Positions 53,383 through 62,877 are shown, counted from the stretch's first letter. The stretch: DNA of 64,000 bases from CAZSDU01 sp964605775 (GCA_964605775.1 CAZSDU010000004.1:1-64000), one strand, 5' to 3'. A program made the numbers and translations. Notes: generated from the sequence alone by a model not told the origin.

Positions 53383-54405
53383 ATGCCAGGAAATTCCATT
53401 GGTAAGGTTTTGGTTCTTACAACCTATGGCGAGTCGCACGGGAAGGCCGTGGGAGGTGTGCTCGACGGATTTCCCCCGGGTATTCTGATAAACGAAGCAT
53501 TTATTCAATCGGAATTGAACAAGCGTAGGCCGGGATTCTCGGAATACGACACTCCCCGAACTGAAGAAGACCGTCTGGAAATCCTTTCCGGCATCTTTAA
53601 AGGAAAATCTACCGGCGTTCCCATTTCATTTCTTGTTGTTAACAAAGAACAACGCCCTGAAGAATATGACGTTTTAAAAGATGTTTTCCGCCCTTCTCAT
53701 GCCGATTTCACGTATTATCAAAAATATGGAATTCGTGACCATCGAGGCGGAGGACGTGCCTCTGCACGTGAAACACTGGCAAGGGTGGCAGGAGGAGCAT
53801 TGGCCAAGCTCTATCTTAAAACCAGAAAGATAAGCATTGAAGCCCATATATCCCAGATAGGACCCCATCAGATCACGGATCACGGTGCTCAGATTAAAGA
53901 TCAAAATGTTCGGGAATTTCTGGAACAACTTAAAAAAGAAGGTGATACCTGCGGAGGGATCATTCTGTGTTCCATCACAGGTGTGCCCGCGGGGCTTGGT
54001 GAACCGGTTTTCGACAAGCTTCAGGCCGATCTGGCCAAGGCCATGATGAGTATCAATGCTGCAAAAGGTTTTGAATATGGGAGTGGGTTCCTTGCCGCCG
54101 GGATGAAAGGCTCGGAACATAATGACCTTTTTGTTTCCGATCATGGCATCATTTCCACCCTGACCAATCACTCCGGAGGAATACAGGGAGGGATATCCAA
54201 TGGTCAGGAGATCTATTTCAGGGTGGCGTTCAAACCGATACCCAGTCTTATGCAAAGTCAGGAAACCGTTGATGTTGCAGGGAATTCTGCGATGCTCCAA
54301 GGTAAAGGCCGGCATGACATCTGTACCGTATTCAGGGCACGTCCCATTGTAGAAGCCATGGCTGCACTGGTCATTGCCGATCACTTGCTCAGCGCAAGCA
54401 GATAG
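53383..54405 (+). CDS. aroC: Chorismate synthase
   Basis: 340 residues, slightly short for the family (usually 350-390). It converts EPSP to chorismate with reduced FMN. Present motifs: TYGESHGKAVGG at the N-terminus, RPSHADFTYYQKYGIRDHRGGGRASARET, NHSGGIQGGISNG and GRHDICTVFRARPIVEAMAA. The usual GRHDPCxxPRAxP reads GRHDICTVFRARP here, while the arginine and aspartate of GRHD are kept. The reading frame is intact from start to stop, so this looks like a divergent but working enzyme. It is convergent with the agmatine deiminase gene. Confidence 0.94.
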   Translation: MPGNSIGKVLVLTTYGESHGKAVGGVLDGFPPGILINEAFIQSELNKRRPGFSEYDTPRTEEDRLEILSGIFKGKSTGVPISFLVVNKEQRPEEYDVLKDVFRPSHADFTYYQKYGIRDHRGGGRASARETLARVAGGALAKLYLKTRKISIEAHISQIGPHQITDHGAQIKDQNVREFLEQLKKEGDTCGGIILCSITGVPAGLGEPVFDKLQADLAKAMMSINAAKGFEYGSGFLAAGMKGSEHNDLFVSDHGIISTLTNHSGGIQGGISNGQEIYFRVAFKPIPSLMQSQETVDVAGNSAMLQGKGRHDICTVFRARPIVEAMAALVIADHLLSASR

Positions 54406-54414
54406 TGGGTACGA

Positions 54415-55467
54415 CTATTCCGGTTCCTGCTGGGAGAGGCAATGAAATGACCCAAGACCCCAGATGATTTCCACTGAATCAATACCGATGATTTCACGGT
54501 CGGGGAAACATTCCTCAAGCATGCGCATGGCCAGATCATCTTCTCTGCAGCGAAAAACCGGAACGATCACACATCCGTTGGCAATATAGAAATTGGCATA
54601 GGAGGCAGGCAAACGCTGGGCTTCAAAGATCACCGGTCGGGGCATGGGAATTTCGGCGATATCCAATTGCTTTCCGTTCAGTAAACGGAAGGATTTTAAT
54701 TTCTTAAGATTTTGAGCAAGAATGCTGTGGTTGGGATCGGAGTGTCCGGGCTCTACCATGGTTATGACTGCATCTTCCCTGAAAAAACGGGTGATATCAT
54801 CAATGTGGCCGTTGGTATCATCCCCCACAATACCTTCATCCAGCCATAGGATCTGATCGACCCCATAATAATTCATGAGATAGTCTTCTATCTCATGTTG
54901 AAAAAGTCCTGGGTTACGGTTTTCGTGGAGAAGACATTGGGTAGTCGTGAGCAAGGTCCCCCTTCCGTTGAAATCAACTGCACCCCCTTCCATGACAATG
55001 CCAGGATAAAAAACAGTCAGGCCAAGGTACTTACCTATCAGTGTCGGAATAAGCTCGTCCAGGTCATGGGGATACTTGTTACCCCAAGCGTTGTATTTCC
55101 AGCTTACGATGGCTTTAGGTTCAAGAGTGCCCGGATTCACGACAAAGGCTGGCCCATGGTCGCGACACCAGGCATCATTGGTGGGATGGACATGAAAAGT
55201 AAGCTGTGTCATATCTACCCCAAGTCGCAACAAATCCTGTTTGACTTTTATACCCAACCCTTCATCCCTTATATTGATACAGACATTCTCCCTTTTGGAT
55301 AATTCATGGATAAACCGGTTATAAAACGGAAAAATCCTGTCCAGGGTCCCCGGCCAGGAATAGGAATCATCATGGGGATAACTCAGCCAGGTGGCCCGGT
55401 GTTGCGACCATTCGGCCGGAAAGTGATAACCCAGTTCTTTGGGGACAGGCTTGGAAGTGTTTTTCAT
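54415..55467 (-). CDS. aguA: Agmatine deiminase
   Basis: 350 residues. It hydrolyses agmatine to N-carbamoylputrescine. Key residues fit the PAD-like fold: HPTNDAWCRDHGPAFV near residue 93 (acid pair), VMEGGAVDFNGRGTLLTT near 160 (Glu), GHIDDITRFF near 221 (His), and the catalytic Cys343 in GLGSFHCLSQQEPE. Together with aguB, 54 bp upstream on the same strand, it makes the arginine-decarboxylase route to putrescine. A terminator-like hairpin sits between the two genes, so they may be differently expressed. A near-match -7 box (TGACTTTG) lies 5 nt before the ATG. Confidence 0.94.
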   Translation of the reverse strand: MKNTSKPVPKELGYHFPAEWSQHRATWLSYPHDDSYSWPGTLDRIFPFYNRFIHELSKRENVCINIRDEGLGIKVKQDLLRLGVDMTQLTFHVHPTNDAWCRDHGPAFVVNPGTLEPKAIVSWKYNAWGNKYPHDLDELIPTLIGKYLGLTVFYPGIVMEGGAVDFNGRGTLLTTTQCLLHENRNPGLFQHEIEDYLMNYYGVDQILWLDEGIVGDDTNGHIDDITRFFREDAVITMVEPGHSDPNHSILAQNLKKLKSFRLLNGKQLDIAEIPMPRPVIFEAQRLPASYANFYIANGCVIVPVFRCREDDLAMRMLEECFPDREIIGIDSVEIIWGLGSFHCLSQQEPE

Positions 55468-55478
55468 CGTAACAAAGT

Positions 55479-55519
55479 CAAAAAAAAAGAGACAGGGTGA
55501 GCAGTCAATGCTGTCCCTT
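55479..55519 (-). terminator. Rho-independent terminator after aguB
   Basis: On minus, AGGGACAG (from 55518 to 55511) pairs with CTGTCTCT (55495 to 55488), including one G-U, followed by a run of eight T. It falls between the aguB stop and the aguA start. Confidence 0.7.
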
Positions 55520-55521
55520 GG

Positions 55522-56421
55522 CTAAGTTATTACCTCCTCAGGGATATCGTCAATATATCTTTTCATAATGGGAGTATAACTCTCTATTCGGCGGTCGCGG
55601 AGAAATGGCCAATGCACCCTGGTTTCTCCAATCCTGTTCAGATCAAGTTCCTGAACATGCACACATTCCTCCAGATGTGGAGCCTGGAACAGCATCTCAC
55701 CAAAGGGTCCGGCCACAAAAGATCCTCCCCAGAACATCATATTCCCCTCCTTCCCAGTACGGTTAACGCTGACAACAAATACTCCATTGGCTACGGCATG
55801 TCCTCGCTGGATGGTCTGCCAAGCCTGAAATTGCTCCTGGTTCAATGCTTCAGACTGAGCCGATGCCCAGCCGATGGCTGTTGGATAAAACAGGATTTCC
55901 GCGCCCAGCAGGCTGGTGATCCTTGCAGCTTCCGGGTACCACTGGTCCCAGCATACCAGTGTGCCTATTTTCGCATATCGGGTGTCGAAGACCTTATAAC
56001 CGGTATCACCGGGCGTAAAATAAAATTTTTCATAATACCCGGGATCATCCGGTATATGATGTTTGCGGTAATGGCCAAGGTATTTCCCATCGGCATCAAT
56101 GACGGCTACGGTGTTAAAATAAAGACCTTCAGCTCTTTTTTCGAAAAGGGAAACCACAAGCACAACTTCAAGTTCAGCGGCGAGGGTTTGCATACGCTTT
56201 GTCGTGGGACCGGGAATCGTCTCTGCCAGATTGAAATAATGATAATTTTCTTCCCAGCAGAAATAAGGGGTGGCAAAAAGCTCCTGCAGGCAGATAACCT
56301 TGGCTCCACGCCCTGCCGCCTCACGAATGAGCTTGATCGTTTTTTCCAGGTTACCTTTTTTATCCGGAAGGCTGGAACACTGGATCAATCCTGCCTTCAC
56401 CCTCCTTGCCTCCATAATCAT
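55522..56421 (-). CDS. aguB: N-carbamoylputrescine amidase
   Basis: 299 residues of the nitrilase superfamily. The triad is present: Glu in CLQELFATPYFCW, Lys in YRKHHIPDDPGYYEKFYF, Cys in GTLVCWDQWYPEAARI. It releases putrescine from N-carbamoylputrescine, the step after AguA. It starts within the stop of the T9SS-cargo gene upstream (ATGA, 4-bp overlap), an unusual coupling between an exported protein and a cytoplasmic enzyme. A second in-frame ATG lies two codons later. Confidence 0.93.
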   Translation of the reverse strand: MIMEARRVKAGLIQCSSLPDKKGNLEKTIKLIREAAGRGAKVICLQELFATPYFCWEENYHYFNLAETIPGPTTKRMQTLAAELEVVLVVSLFEKRAEGLYFNTVAVIDADGKYLGHYRKHHIPDDPGYYEKFYFTPGDTGYKVFDTRYAKIGTLVCWDQWYPEAARITSLLGAEILFYPTAIGWASAQSEALNQEQFQAWQTIQRGHAVANGVFVVSVNRTGKEGNMMFWGGSFVAGPFGEMLFQAPHLEECVHVQELDLNRIGETRVHWPFLRDRRIESYTPIMKRYIDDIPEEVIT

Positions 56422-57353
56422 GGATTTAAAAAGAACTTTTTACAATATTTCTGTTGATCAAGCAAAACTTCTAGAATATAAATTCCCTTGTTCAGATTAC
56501 CGTAAGGAATAATCGTTCGGTCCTGCCCGTATGCATGGCTAACCTCAGCGTGGATCTTTTGACCCATGAGATTGAAGAGCAGGATTCGAGCAGGAGTTGA
56601 GTTTGCAGAAGGGGCGAAAACAATCAGGCGTTTGGTTTCTTTATCATGATATACACTGATCTCCTTTGAGGCAGGATCGTTTTCAATTCCAGTTGTATAA
56701 TCAAGGTAAAGACCATCAATATAAAGAACGGTTCCATTGTGCATCTCATCATATTGAGCGGTGGAGATAACCACTATGTTCATGGTATCTGGCTGGGTCG
56801 TGATGAGGTAATTGATCCAGGCAGAGAAAGGAGTCCAATCCGGCACTGTGACCTTGCTTGAAAAATATCCTATACCTACCGTATCTGCTATGCCGGCCGA
56901 AGTTTTAAAAAGCATAATCCCAATTCCGCAACTATCGCCTCCGACAGGGGAATATTTATAAAAACCTTTCAGATGTGTGGGTTGATCCTGAACAGGAGCA
57001 CCACCCGTGATCTCATAGGTGCCGGCAAAAATGTCAAGGCTTAATTTTCCCAGGGTCACCACGCCAGGGACATCAATCGGTGCACCGGGAATATTGATCG
57101 TCCTGGTCTCGAGTTTAGCAGAAAAATTGCCGGAAAAATGACTGGTGCTTTTAGATACAACAGCCTGACCAAAAATCGGGATGGCCAGCAACTCCATATT
57201 GGGTGTATCCCAGTTCTGGGGATCCTGATATCCTGTAAAAGTGTTCCAATTTTCGAAATCAGCATTGGGGATTTGGGTTACCTGGGCTTGTATAACGGAA
57301 AGGGAAACCATCATCAGCAATGGGATGAGGACAATGTGTTGTATCATTTTCAT
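56418..57353 (-). CDS. T9SS cargo protein with PCMD-like domain
   Basis: 311 residues. A signal peptide (about 1-23, LSVIQAQ) is followed by TQIPNADFENWNTFTGYQDPQNWDTPN, the beta-sandwich start seen in PCMD-like exported proteins, and TPFSAWINYLITTQPDTMNIVVIST. The last 75 residues make a T9SS type A domain (LIVFAPSANSTPARILLFNLMGQKI; LNKGIYILEVLLDQQKYCKKFFLNP). It should be secreted by the type IX system and anchored to the surface. Carbohydrate binding is a guess. Its stop overlaps the aguB start. Confidence 0.82.
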   Translation of the reverse strand: MKMIQHIVLIPLLMMVSLSVIQAQVTQIPNADFENWNTFTGYQDPQNWDTPNMELLAIPIFGQAVVSKSTSHFSGNFSAKLETRTINIPGAPIDVPGVVTLGKLSLDIFAGTYEITGGAPVQDQPTHLKGFYKYSPVGGDSCGIGIMLFKTSAGIADTVGIGYFSSKVTVPDWTPFSAWINYLITTQPDTMNIVVISTAQYDEMHNGTVLYIDGLYLDYTTGIENDPASKEISVYHDKETKRLIVFAPSANSTPARILLFNLMGQKIHAEVSHAYGQDRTIIPYGNLNKGIYILEVLLDQQKYCKKFFLNP

Positions 57354-57395
57354 GGTTAAACGCTGAACGGGCAGTAAAGATAAAATAAATCATTA

Positions 57396-57403
57396 TACCT
57401 TTG
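57396..57403 (+). promoter_or_regulatory. -7 box for the OmpA-family gene
   Basis: TACCTTTG ends 14 nt before the ATG at 57418. Confidence 0.6.
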
Positions 57404-57417
57404 AAAAAAAATCTCCC

Positions 57418-59397
57418 ATGGAAAAAAAGCTACCGCTTGTATTCCTGCTGATTTTCATGATTTTTCATCTGCTCTCTGCCAACTGTATCCTGGCACAGGA
57501 TTCCTGTAAGGTAATCCTTGGTAAAAAGACAGAACAAACTTATCGGGAAGCGCTGGATTCTTTTAAAAGAAAGAATTATGCCCAGGCTTCCATCTTGCTG
57601 AAAAATGTTCTCAGATCCTCTCCTGAATGTGTGGATGCCTATTATCTGCTTGGTTTGATCAATGTAAAAAGAGCAGAACCCAATCTTAAGGAAGCGGAAA
57701 GAAATTTTAAAAAAGTCATCGAACTCTGTCCTGATTACGATATTTATTCCCATTATTATCTTGGAGAAATTTACTACGGCCAGGAAAACTTCGAACTTAC
57801 GGTAAATCACCTGGATAAATTTCTTAAGGAGGTGGAAAGAATAAAATCAGATGAGGACTACAACCGGGCCAACGATCTCCTTCGCTATTCAAAATTTTAC
57901 CTGGAGATCACAAAAAACCCTGTACCCTTTGAACCCAGCGTAGTGGATGGGATTTCGACGGCCGAAAATGAGTATCTTCCCATTCTCAGCCCGGATAATC
58001 AAATGGCTCTTTTTACCCGTGAGAAAAAACTCGTACCGGATAGGAATTCCCTGGTCTCCGACACAAGGACGATAGAAAAGTTCATGTTTTCCACACGGGG
58101 AAGTGATGGAAAATTCACAGAAGGAGAAGAAATGCCTGAGCCTTTCAATATCAATGAGCATGAAGGAGGTGCAAGCCTGACTGCCGACAACAACACTTTA
58201 TTTTACACGGTATGCAAATACGATAAAGTTAAAAAATACCTGAACTGTGATATTTACTATTCCGAGAACATCAATGGAGAATGGACTCCCGTTAAAAGTG
58301 TCAGCAATAAGATCAACCTGGAAATGTCATGGGAATCCCAGCCAAGTATCTCTGCTGACGGAAAAACCCTGTATTTTGTCAGCGACCGTAGCGGGGGATA
58401 TGGCGGTTATGATATCTACCGATCCATTAAATCCGGTAATGGAGAATGGGGTACCCCGATGAACCTTGGGGCTCTCATTAATTCGAAGGGCAATGAAAAA
58501 TCGCCGTTTATACATCCAGATGGTCTCACCCTGTATTTTTCATCCGATGGATGGCTGGGGATGGGAGGATATGATGTCTTTTATTCACGCCTCAGTGAAA
58601 ACGGGAACTGGTTGAAAGCAAAAAATATCGGTTATCCCATCAATTCACCGGAGGACGAACTTGGTTTTTTTGTCAGTATGGAAGGGGAATACGGATATTT
58701 TGCTTCTAATAAATTCAACGGTAAAGGGGGGTGGGATCTGTATTCTTTTGAGCTGTATGAGGGAGCAAGACCGGAAAAGGTGTTGTTTATCAAAGGAACA
58801 GTGAGTGCGGAATATATGGCAGAACCAATCAAGGCAAGGCTCGAACTGAAAAACATAGAAACCCGTAAAATTTCGGAAATACCGCTCGATACCATGACCG
58901 GGAATTATGTTGCCGTAACCCCTTTCAACAGCGATTTTATTATGACCGTAAAAAAGGAAGGCTATGTTTACGAATCAAAATACCTGGCCAAAACAGACAG
59001 CAGTTTTAAAACACCTGCTACAGTCGACCTGGAAATAAAACCAATTGAGCTAAATAAATCATACAGGATCAACGATATATACTTTGCGTTTAATTCCTTC
59101 GAACTCTCTTCAGAATCCAAGGCAGTTCTCGATCAGCTGATTGAATTCCTGACGGAAAACCCGGGTATCTTCATAGAGATCCAGGGGCATACGGATAATA
59201 TCGGCAATGATGCCAATAACCTTAAACTTTCTGAAGAGAGGGCAAAATCGGTTTACAACTACCTTATTCTAAAGGAAATACCACAACAACGACTCACTTA
59301 TAAAGGATTCGGAAAGACGCTCCCTGTAGCTGGAAACGATACAGAAGAAGGCAGGGCAAAGAACCGGCGGACGGTCTTTGTGATTACCAGGAAATAA
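57418..59397 (+). CDS. TPR-PD40-OmpA family protein, PorE-like
   Basis: 659 residues with a signal peptide (about 1-25, ILAQ). TPR-like helices occupy about 35-165 (KNYAQASILLKNVLRSSPECVDAYYLLGL). A PD40 beta-propeller-like region with repeats such as ISADGKTLYFVSDRSGGYGGYDIY fills about 180-440. A carboxypeptidase-regulatory-like beta domain lies about 455-535, and an OmpA peptidoglycan-binding domain from about 545 (IEIQGHTDNIGNDANNLKLSEERAKSVYNYL; GAGNxR-type end RAKNRR). This four-part order is that of PorE, a T9SS component in Porphyromonas; similar proteins also occur elsewhere in the phylum, so assignment is tentative. Confidence 0.83.
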   Translation: MEKKLPLVFLLIFMIFHLLSANCILAQDSCKVILGKKTEQTYREALDSFKRKNYAQASILLKNVLRSSPECVDAYYLLGLINVKRAEPNLKEAERNFKKVIELCPDYDIYSHYYLGEIYYGQENFELTVNHLDKFLKEVERIKSDEDYNRANDLLRYSKFYLEITKNPVPFEPSVVDGISTAENEYLPILSPDNQMALFTREKKLVPDRNSLVSDTRTIEKFMFSTRGSDGKFTEGEEMPEPFNINEHEGGASLTADNNTLFYTVCKYDKVKKYLNCDIYYSENINGEWTPVKSVSNKINLEMSWESQPSISADGKTLYFVSDRSGGYGGYDIYRSIKSGNGEWGTPMNLGALINSKGNEKSPFIHPDGLTLYFSSDGWLGMGGYDVFYSRLSENGNWLKAKNIGYPINSPEDELGFFVSMEGEYGYFASNKFNGKGGWDLYSFELYEGARPEKVLFIKGTVSAEYMAEPIKARLELKNIETRKISEIPLDTMTGNYVAVTPFNSDFIMTVKKEGYVYESKYLAKTDSSFKTPATVDLEIKPIELNKSYRINDIYFAFNSFELSSESKAVLDQLIEFLTENPGIFIEIQGHTDNIGNDANNLKLSEERAKSVYNYLILKEIPQQRLTYKGFGKTLPVAGNDTEEGRAKNRRTVFVITRK

Positions 59398-59433
59398 GGC
59401 AGATAAGGGTGATCCGTCGGTATTACCGGATAC

Positions 59434-59895
59434 CTACATTTCCTTCATCAGGTTAGCCATCTCAATGGCAGCGAGGGCAGCATCAAATCCTTTATTCCCG
59501 CCTTTTGTTCCTGCCCTTTCAATAGCCTGTTCCAGGTTGTCGGTTGTCAGTACCCCGAAAATGACCGGAATGCCTGATTCCAGTGCCACATGAGCAACAC
59601 CTTTGGAGACTTCAGCAGCCACATAATCAAAATGCGGAGTAGCTCCGCGGATAACTGCTCCCAGGCAAACCACGGCATTGTATTTACCTGAACCGGCCAT
59701 TTTTTTTGCCAGCAGCGGGATTTCAAAAGAACCGGGAGACCAAACCACCTCCAGGTTTTTCTCCTCTGCACCGTGACGTTTTAATCCGTCAAGACAGCCA
59801 GCCAGTAGTTTTCCACTGATAAATTCATTGAAACGGGCAATAACAATGCCGAATTTCAATCCTTTGGCATCAAGTTTTCCTTCAATTGTTTTCAT
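59434..59895 (-). CDS. ribH: 6,7-dimethyl-8-ribityllumazine synthase
   Basis: 153 residues. It condenses ribitylaminouracil with dihydroxybutanone phosphate. Motifs: VIARFNEFISGKLLAG near residue 18, VWSPGSFEIPLLAKKMA near 50, VVCLGAVIRGATPHFDYVAAEVSKG near 75 and VIFGVLTTDNLEQAIERAG near 110, with the catalytic histidine in TPHFDY. The start overlaps the ribBA stop by 4 bp. Last gene of the riboflavin operon. Confidence 0.97.
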   Translation of the reverse strand: MKTIEGKLDAKGLKFGIVIARFNEFISGKLLAGCLDGLKRHGAEEKNLEVVWSPGSFEIPLLAKKMAGSGKYNAVVCLGAVIRGATPHFDYVAAEVSKGVAHVALESGIPVIFGVLTTDNLEQAIERAGTKGGNKGFDAALAAIEMANLMKEM

Positions 59896-61109
59896 ATCTC
59901 GTCTTTAAAGTTAAGTATATGTCCAAGTTTTTCTTTTTTTGTCTTTAAATATTTCAAATTACGGTTATTACACATGATCTGGATAGGAATGCGTTCACAT
60001 AATTCCAGCCCAAAACCCTCGAGTCCGGATATTTTCTTAGGATTGTTCGTGAGTAATTTCAATTTTTTTACGCCAAGGTCGGCCAGGATCTCAGCGCCTG
60101 TGCCATAATCCCTCAGGTCAGCCTCAAAACCCAGGGCATGGTTAGCTTCCACCGTATCCATCCCTCCATCCTGCAAAGAGTAAGCCCGCATTTTATTAAC
60201 CAGACCAATCCCCCGGCCTTCCTGTCGCATATAAAGCAACACCCCCCTTCCCTCCTTTTCGATGCGTTTCAGGGCATATTCAAGCTGGTCGCCGCAGTCA
60301 CAGCGCATGGATCCGAAAACATCCCCGGTCAGACATTCTGAATGTACCCTTACAAGGACAGGTTCCCCGTCTGCCACATTTCCCTTAACCAGTGCAATAT
60401 GGTTTTCGTTGGTGATCTTACTGATGTAACTGTATGCGACAAATTGACCGTACTTCGTTGGCAGGTCCACCACAGAGGAGCGGTCAATCAGTTTTTCAGA
60501 CTTACGGCGGTAATCAATTAAAGCAGCAATGGTGACAATCTTCAGCCGATGCTCTTCAACATATTCCATCAACTGGGGTACCCTGGCCATGGTGCCATCT
60601 TCATTCATGATTTCACAAATCACACCAGCAGGATATAAACCGGCCATTTTTGCCAGGTCCACTGAAGCTTCGGTATGACCGGCGCGAACCAGAACACCCC
60701 CTTCTTTATATTCGATCGGGAATATATGTCCGGGACGGGTAAAATCTTTAATCCCGGCCTTAGGATCAATCATTCGTTTCACAGTCATCGCTCTTTCCTG
60801 GGCTGAAATCCCGGTTTTACATTCTGCAGCATCAACAGAAACCGTGAAGGCAGTACGGTTAGGATCCGTGTTTTTCATCACCATCCGTTCGATGTTCAGT
60901 TCTTCCAGTCGTTCACGGACAATCGGAAGGCAAACAAGGCCACCTCCGTGCTTGGCCATGAAATTGATGATGGCAGGGGTTATCTTTTCTGCTGCCACAA
61001 CCAGATCTCCTTCATTTTCGCGGTCTTCATCATCTACCACGACAATCATTTTTCCTTTACGGATATCTTCTATCGCTTCTGCAATGGTGTTAAAGTGATA
61101 TTTACTCAT
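59892..61109 (-). CDS. ribBA: Bifunctional 3,4-DHBP synthase / GTP cyclohydrolase II
   Basis: 405 residues. The N-terminal RibB domain (about 1-200) has DDEDRENEGDLVVAAE, TRPGHIFP and GHTEASVDL. The C-terminal RibA domain carries the zinc cysteines in CLTGDVFGSMRCDCGDQL and the QEGRGIGLVNKMRAY loop. It supplies both precursors of the riboflavin ring. It follows ribE after 6 bp and overlaps ribH by 4 bp. Confidence 0.97.
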   Translation of the reverse strand: MSKYHFNTIAEAIEDIRKGKMIVVVDDEDRENEGDLVVAAEKITPAIINFMAKHGGGLVCLPIVRERLEELNIERMVMKNTDPNRTAFTVSVDAAECKTGISAQERAMTVKRMIDPKAGIKDFTRPGHIFPIEYKEGGVLVRAGHTEASVDLAKMAGLYPAGVICEIMNEDGTMARVPQLMEYVEEHRLKIVTIAALIDYRRKSEKLIDRSSVVDLPTKYGQFVAYSYISKITNENHIALVKGNVADGEPVLVRVHSECLTGDVFGSMRCDCGDQLEYALKRIEKEGRGVLLYMRQEGRGIGLVNKMRAYSLQDGGMDTVEANHALGFEADLRDYGTGAEILADLGVKKLKLLTNNPKKISGLEGFGLELCERIPIQIMCNNRNLKYLKTKKEKLGHILNFKDEI

Positions 61110-61115
61110 GGGTTT

Positions 61116-61760
61116 TCAGGCTATAAAATCATTTTCTTCCAGAAATTTCATATCAATTTTTGATGTTTCAGTCCTGGTATTACATAGTTTTTCGACATAT
61201 TTTGCAATCATATCGCATTCAATATTCAACAGCTCGCCATGCTGCCGATCGAGGATCGTAGTCGCCTTGCTGGTATGGGGGATCACCGATACTTCGAAGG
61301 AGCGCTGGTTTACCGAGACCACTGTCAGGCTTATCCCATCCAGTGCTACTGAACCTTTTTCGACAATATAACGCAAAACCGAAGGTTCTGCAGCTATGCG
61401 GAACCAAATGGCATTTTCTTCTTCCCATCTTCTCAGTACCTTTCCAGTCCCGTCAATATGGCCACTGACCAGATGTCCGCCCAAACGATCATGGATGCGA
61501 ACCGCTCTTTCAAGATTCACGTGACTGCCGGCCAACAGGGCATTCAGGTTGGTTCTGCGGAGGGTTTCCGGCATGACTTCCACGGTAAACCCCGATGTGT
61601 CGAAAGTCACGACGGTCAGACAGATGCCATTGACACTAATGCTGTCGCCGGTTTTCACATCCTTCACGATCCAGGGTGCAGTGATGGTTAGCCGGGCAGA
61701 GCCGGCTCCATGCTGGATGTTTTTTACTTTTCCCTTTTCTTCAATGATTCCCGTGAACAT
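61116..61760 (-). CDS. ribE: Riboflavin synthase alpha subunit
   Basis: 214 residues with two lumazine-binding repeats. Repeat 1 starts MFTGIIEEKGKV and has GDSISVNGICLTVV; repeat 2 has LVSGHIDGTGKVLRRWEE and GSVALDGISLTVVSV. It dismutates two dimethylribityllumazines into riboflavin. It starts one base after the ribD stop. Confidence 0.96.
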   Translation of the reverse strand: MFTGIIEEKGKVKNIQHGAGSARLTITAPWIVKDVKTGDSISVNGICLTVVTFDTSGFTVEVMPETLRRTNLNALLAGSHVNLERAVRIHDRLGGHLVSGHIDGTGKVLRRWEEENAIWFRIAAEPSVLRYIVEKGSVALDGISLTVVSVNQRSFEVSVIPHTSKATTILDRQHGELLNIECDMIAKYVEKLCNTRTETSKIDMKFLEENDFIA

Positions 61761-61761
61761 A

Positions 61762-62877
61762 CTATGATATTATATGATTTGGTTTCAGATAGGCTTCAGC
61801 CAAAAAATCCAATCCGGTTTTCCTTACTGTCATCTCATAAAGCAGAAAGGCTTCTTCCATTGATGCAATGCCTTTACCTCCGACAGGTGAAGGGGCAGAA
61901 GCGCCACCCAGGATTTTTGGTGCGATAAAACTCATGACTTTGTGTACGATACCTGCCTGAAGTGCCGAATAGGCCAGTGTGCTCCCTCCTTCTATCATAA
62001 CGGAATCAATCCCCATCGCTCCGAGGGTTTTCATCAGATAAAGAAGATCCACCTGATTATCCTTCTCTGGACATTTTATCACCTGAGCCCCAAGGCGTTC
62101 AACTTGTTTTAGTTTATGATGATCGGCTGATTCCGTGACCGCCAGGATGGTCAACTGAGGATCGTGACGAAATATCTTTGCCTTCAGTGGAACCCTTGCA
62201 TGACTATCAGCAATGACTTTTACGGGATTTTTTGTCTTCCTTTTTCCAAGTCTCGTGTTTAGAAGAGGATCATCATACAGGATGGTGTTTACACCCACCA
62301 TGATGGCGCTGTATTCCTGACGGATACGGTGAACAACACGGCGGGAAGCTTCCCCGGTAATCCATTGCGAGGCATTGGTTACTGTAGCAATCTTGCCATC
62401 GAGGGTCATGGCGGATTTCAGCAGAACAAAAGGAATTCCAGTGGTGATGTACTGAATGAATACTTCATTCAATTTCAGGCATTCCTTTTCCAGCACGCCT
62501 GTGATTACATCCACTCCATTATTTCTCAGGAATTCTATTCCGGCCCCTTTGACCAGGGAGTTGGGGTCTGACATTCCAATGACTACCTTTTTAATTCCTT
62601 TGTCAACGATAAGCGGGGCACAGGGCGGAGTTTTACCGAAGTGAACACAGGGTTCGAGGTTGACAAAAAGCGTTGCGCCCTTCACGGTTTCCTTTGCATT
62701 GACCAAGGCCTGGACTTCTGCATGGGGAGATCCGTAGCTGGCATGGTATCCTTCTCCAATAACATGATCTGCTTTGACAAGCAAAGCCCCCACCATAGGA
62801 TTGGGATTGACCCATCCCGATCCTTTCTTTGCCAGGCGGATCGCCCTTCTCATGTATTTATTATAAGTGTTCATCAA
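61762..62877 (-). CDS. ribD: Bifunctional riboflavin biosynthesis deaminase/reductase
   Basis: 371 residues. N-terminal cytidine-deaminase-like domain with zinc motifs PHAEVQALVNAK near 52 and NLEPCVHFGKTPPCAPLIV near 73. C-terminal dihydrofolate-reductase-like domain with KSAMTLDGKIATVTNASQWITG near 152, GVNTILYDDPLL and VMIEGGSTLAYSALQAG. First gene of the operon; the riboswitch and its terminator end only a few bases before the ATG, so transcription into ribD is directly gated by FMN. Confidence 0.97.
   Translation of the reverse strand: MMNTYNKYMRRAIRLAKKGSGWVNPNPMVGALLVKADHVIGEGYHASYGSPHAEVQALVNAKETVKGATLFVNLEPCVHFGKTPPCAPLIVDKGIKKVVIGMSDPNSLVKGAGIEFLRNNGVDVITGVLEKECLKLNEVFIQYITTGIPFVLLKSAMTLDGKIATVTNASQWITGEASRRVVHRIRQEYSAIMVGVNTILYDDPLLNTRLGKRKTKNPVKVIADSHARVPLKAKIFRHDPQLTILAVTESADHHKLKQVERLGAQVIKCPEKDNQVDLLYLMKTLGAMGIDSVMIEGGSTLAYSALQAGIVHKVMSFIAPKILGGASAPSPVGGKGIASMEEAFLLYEMTVRKTGLDFLAEAYLKPNHIIS

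Noticed and set aside
53674..54384. Minus-strand open frame of 236 codons within aroC
   Set aside because: Shadow of the aroC frame, whose motifs are clear.
55612..56457. Plus-strand open frame of 281 codons opposite aguB
   Set aside because: Antisense shadow of a well-supported nitrilase-family gene; its product has no recognisable composition or motif.
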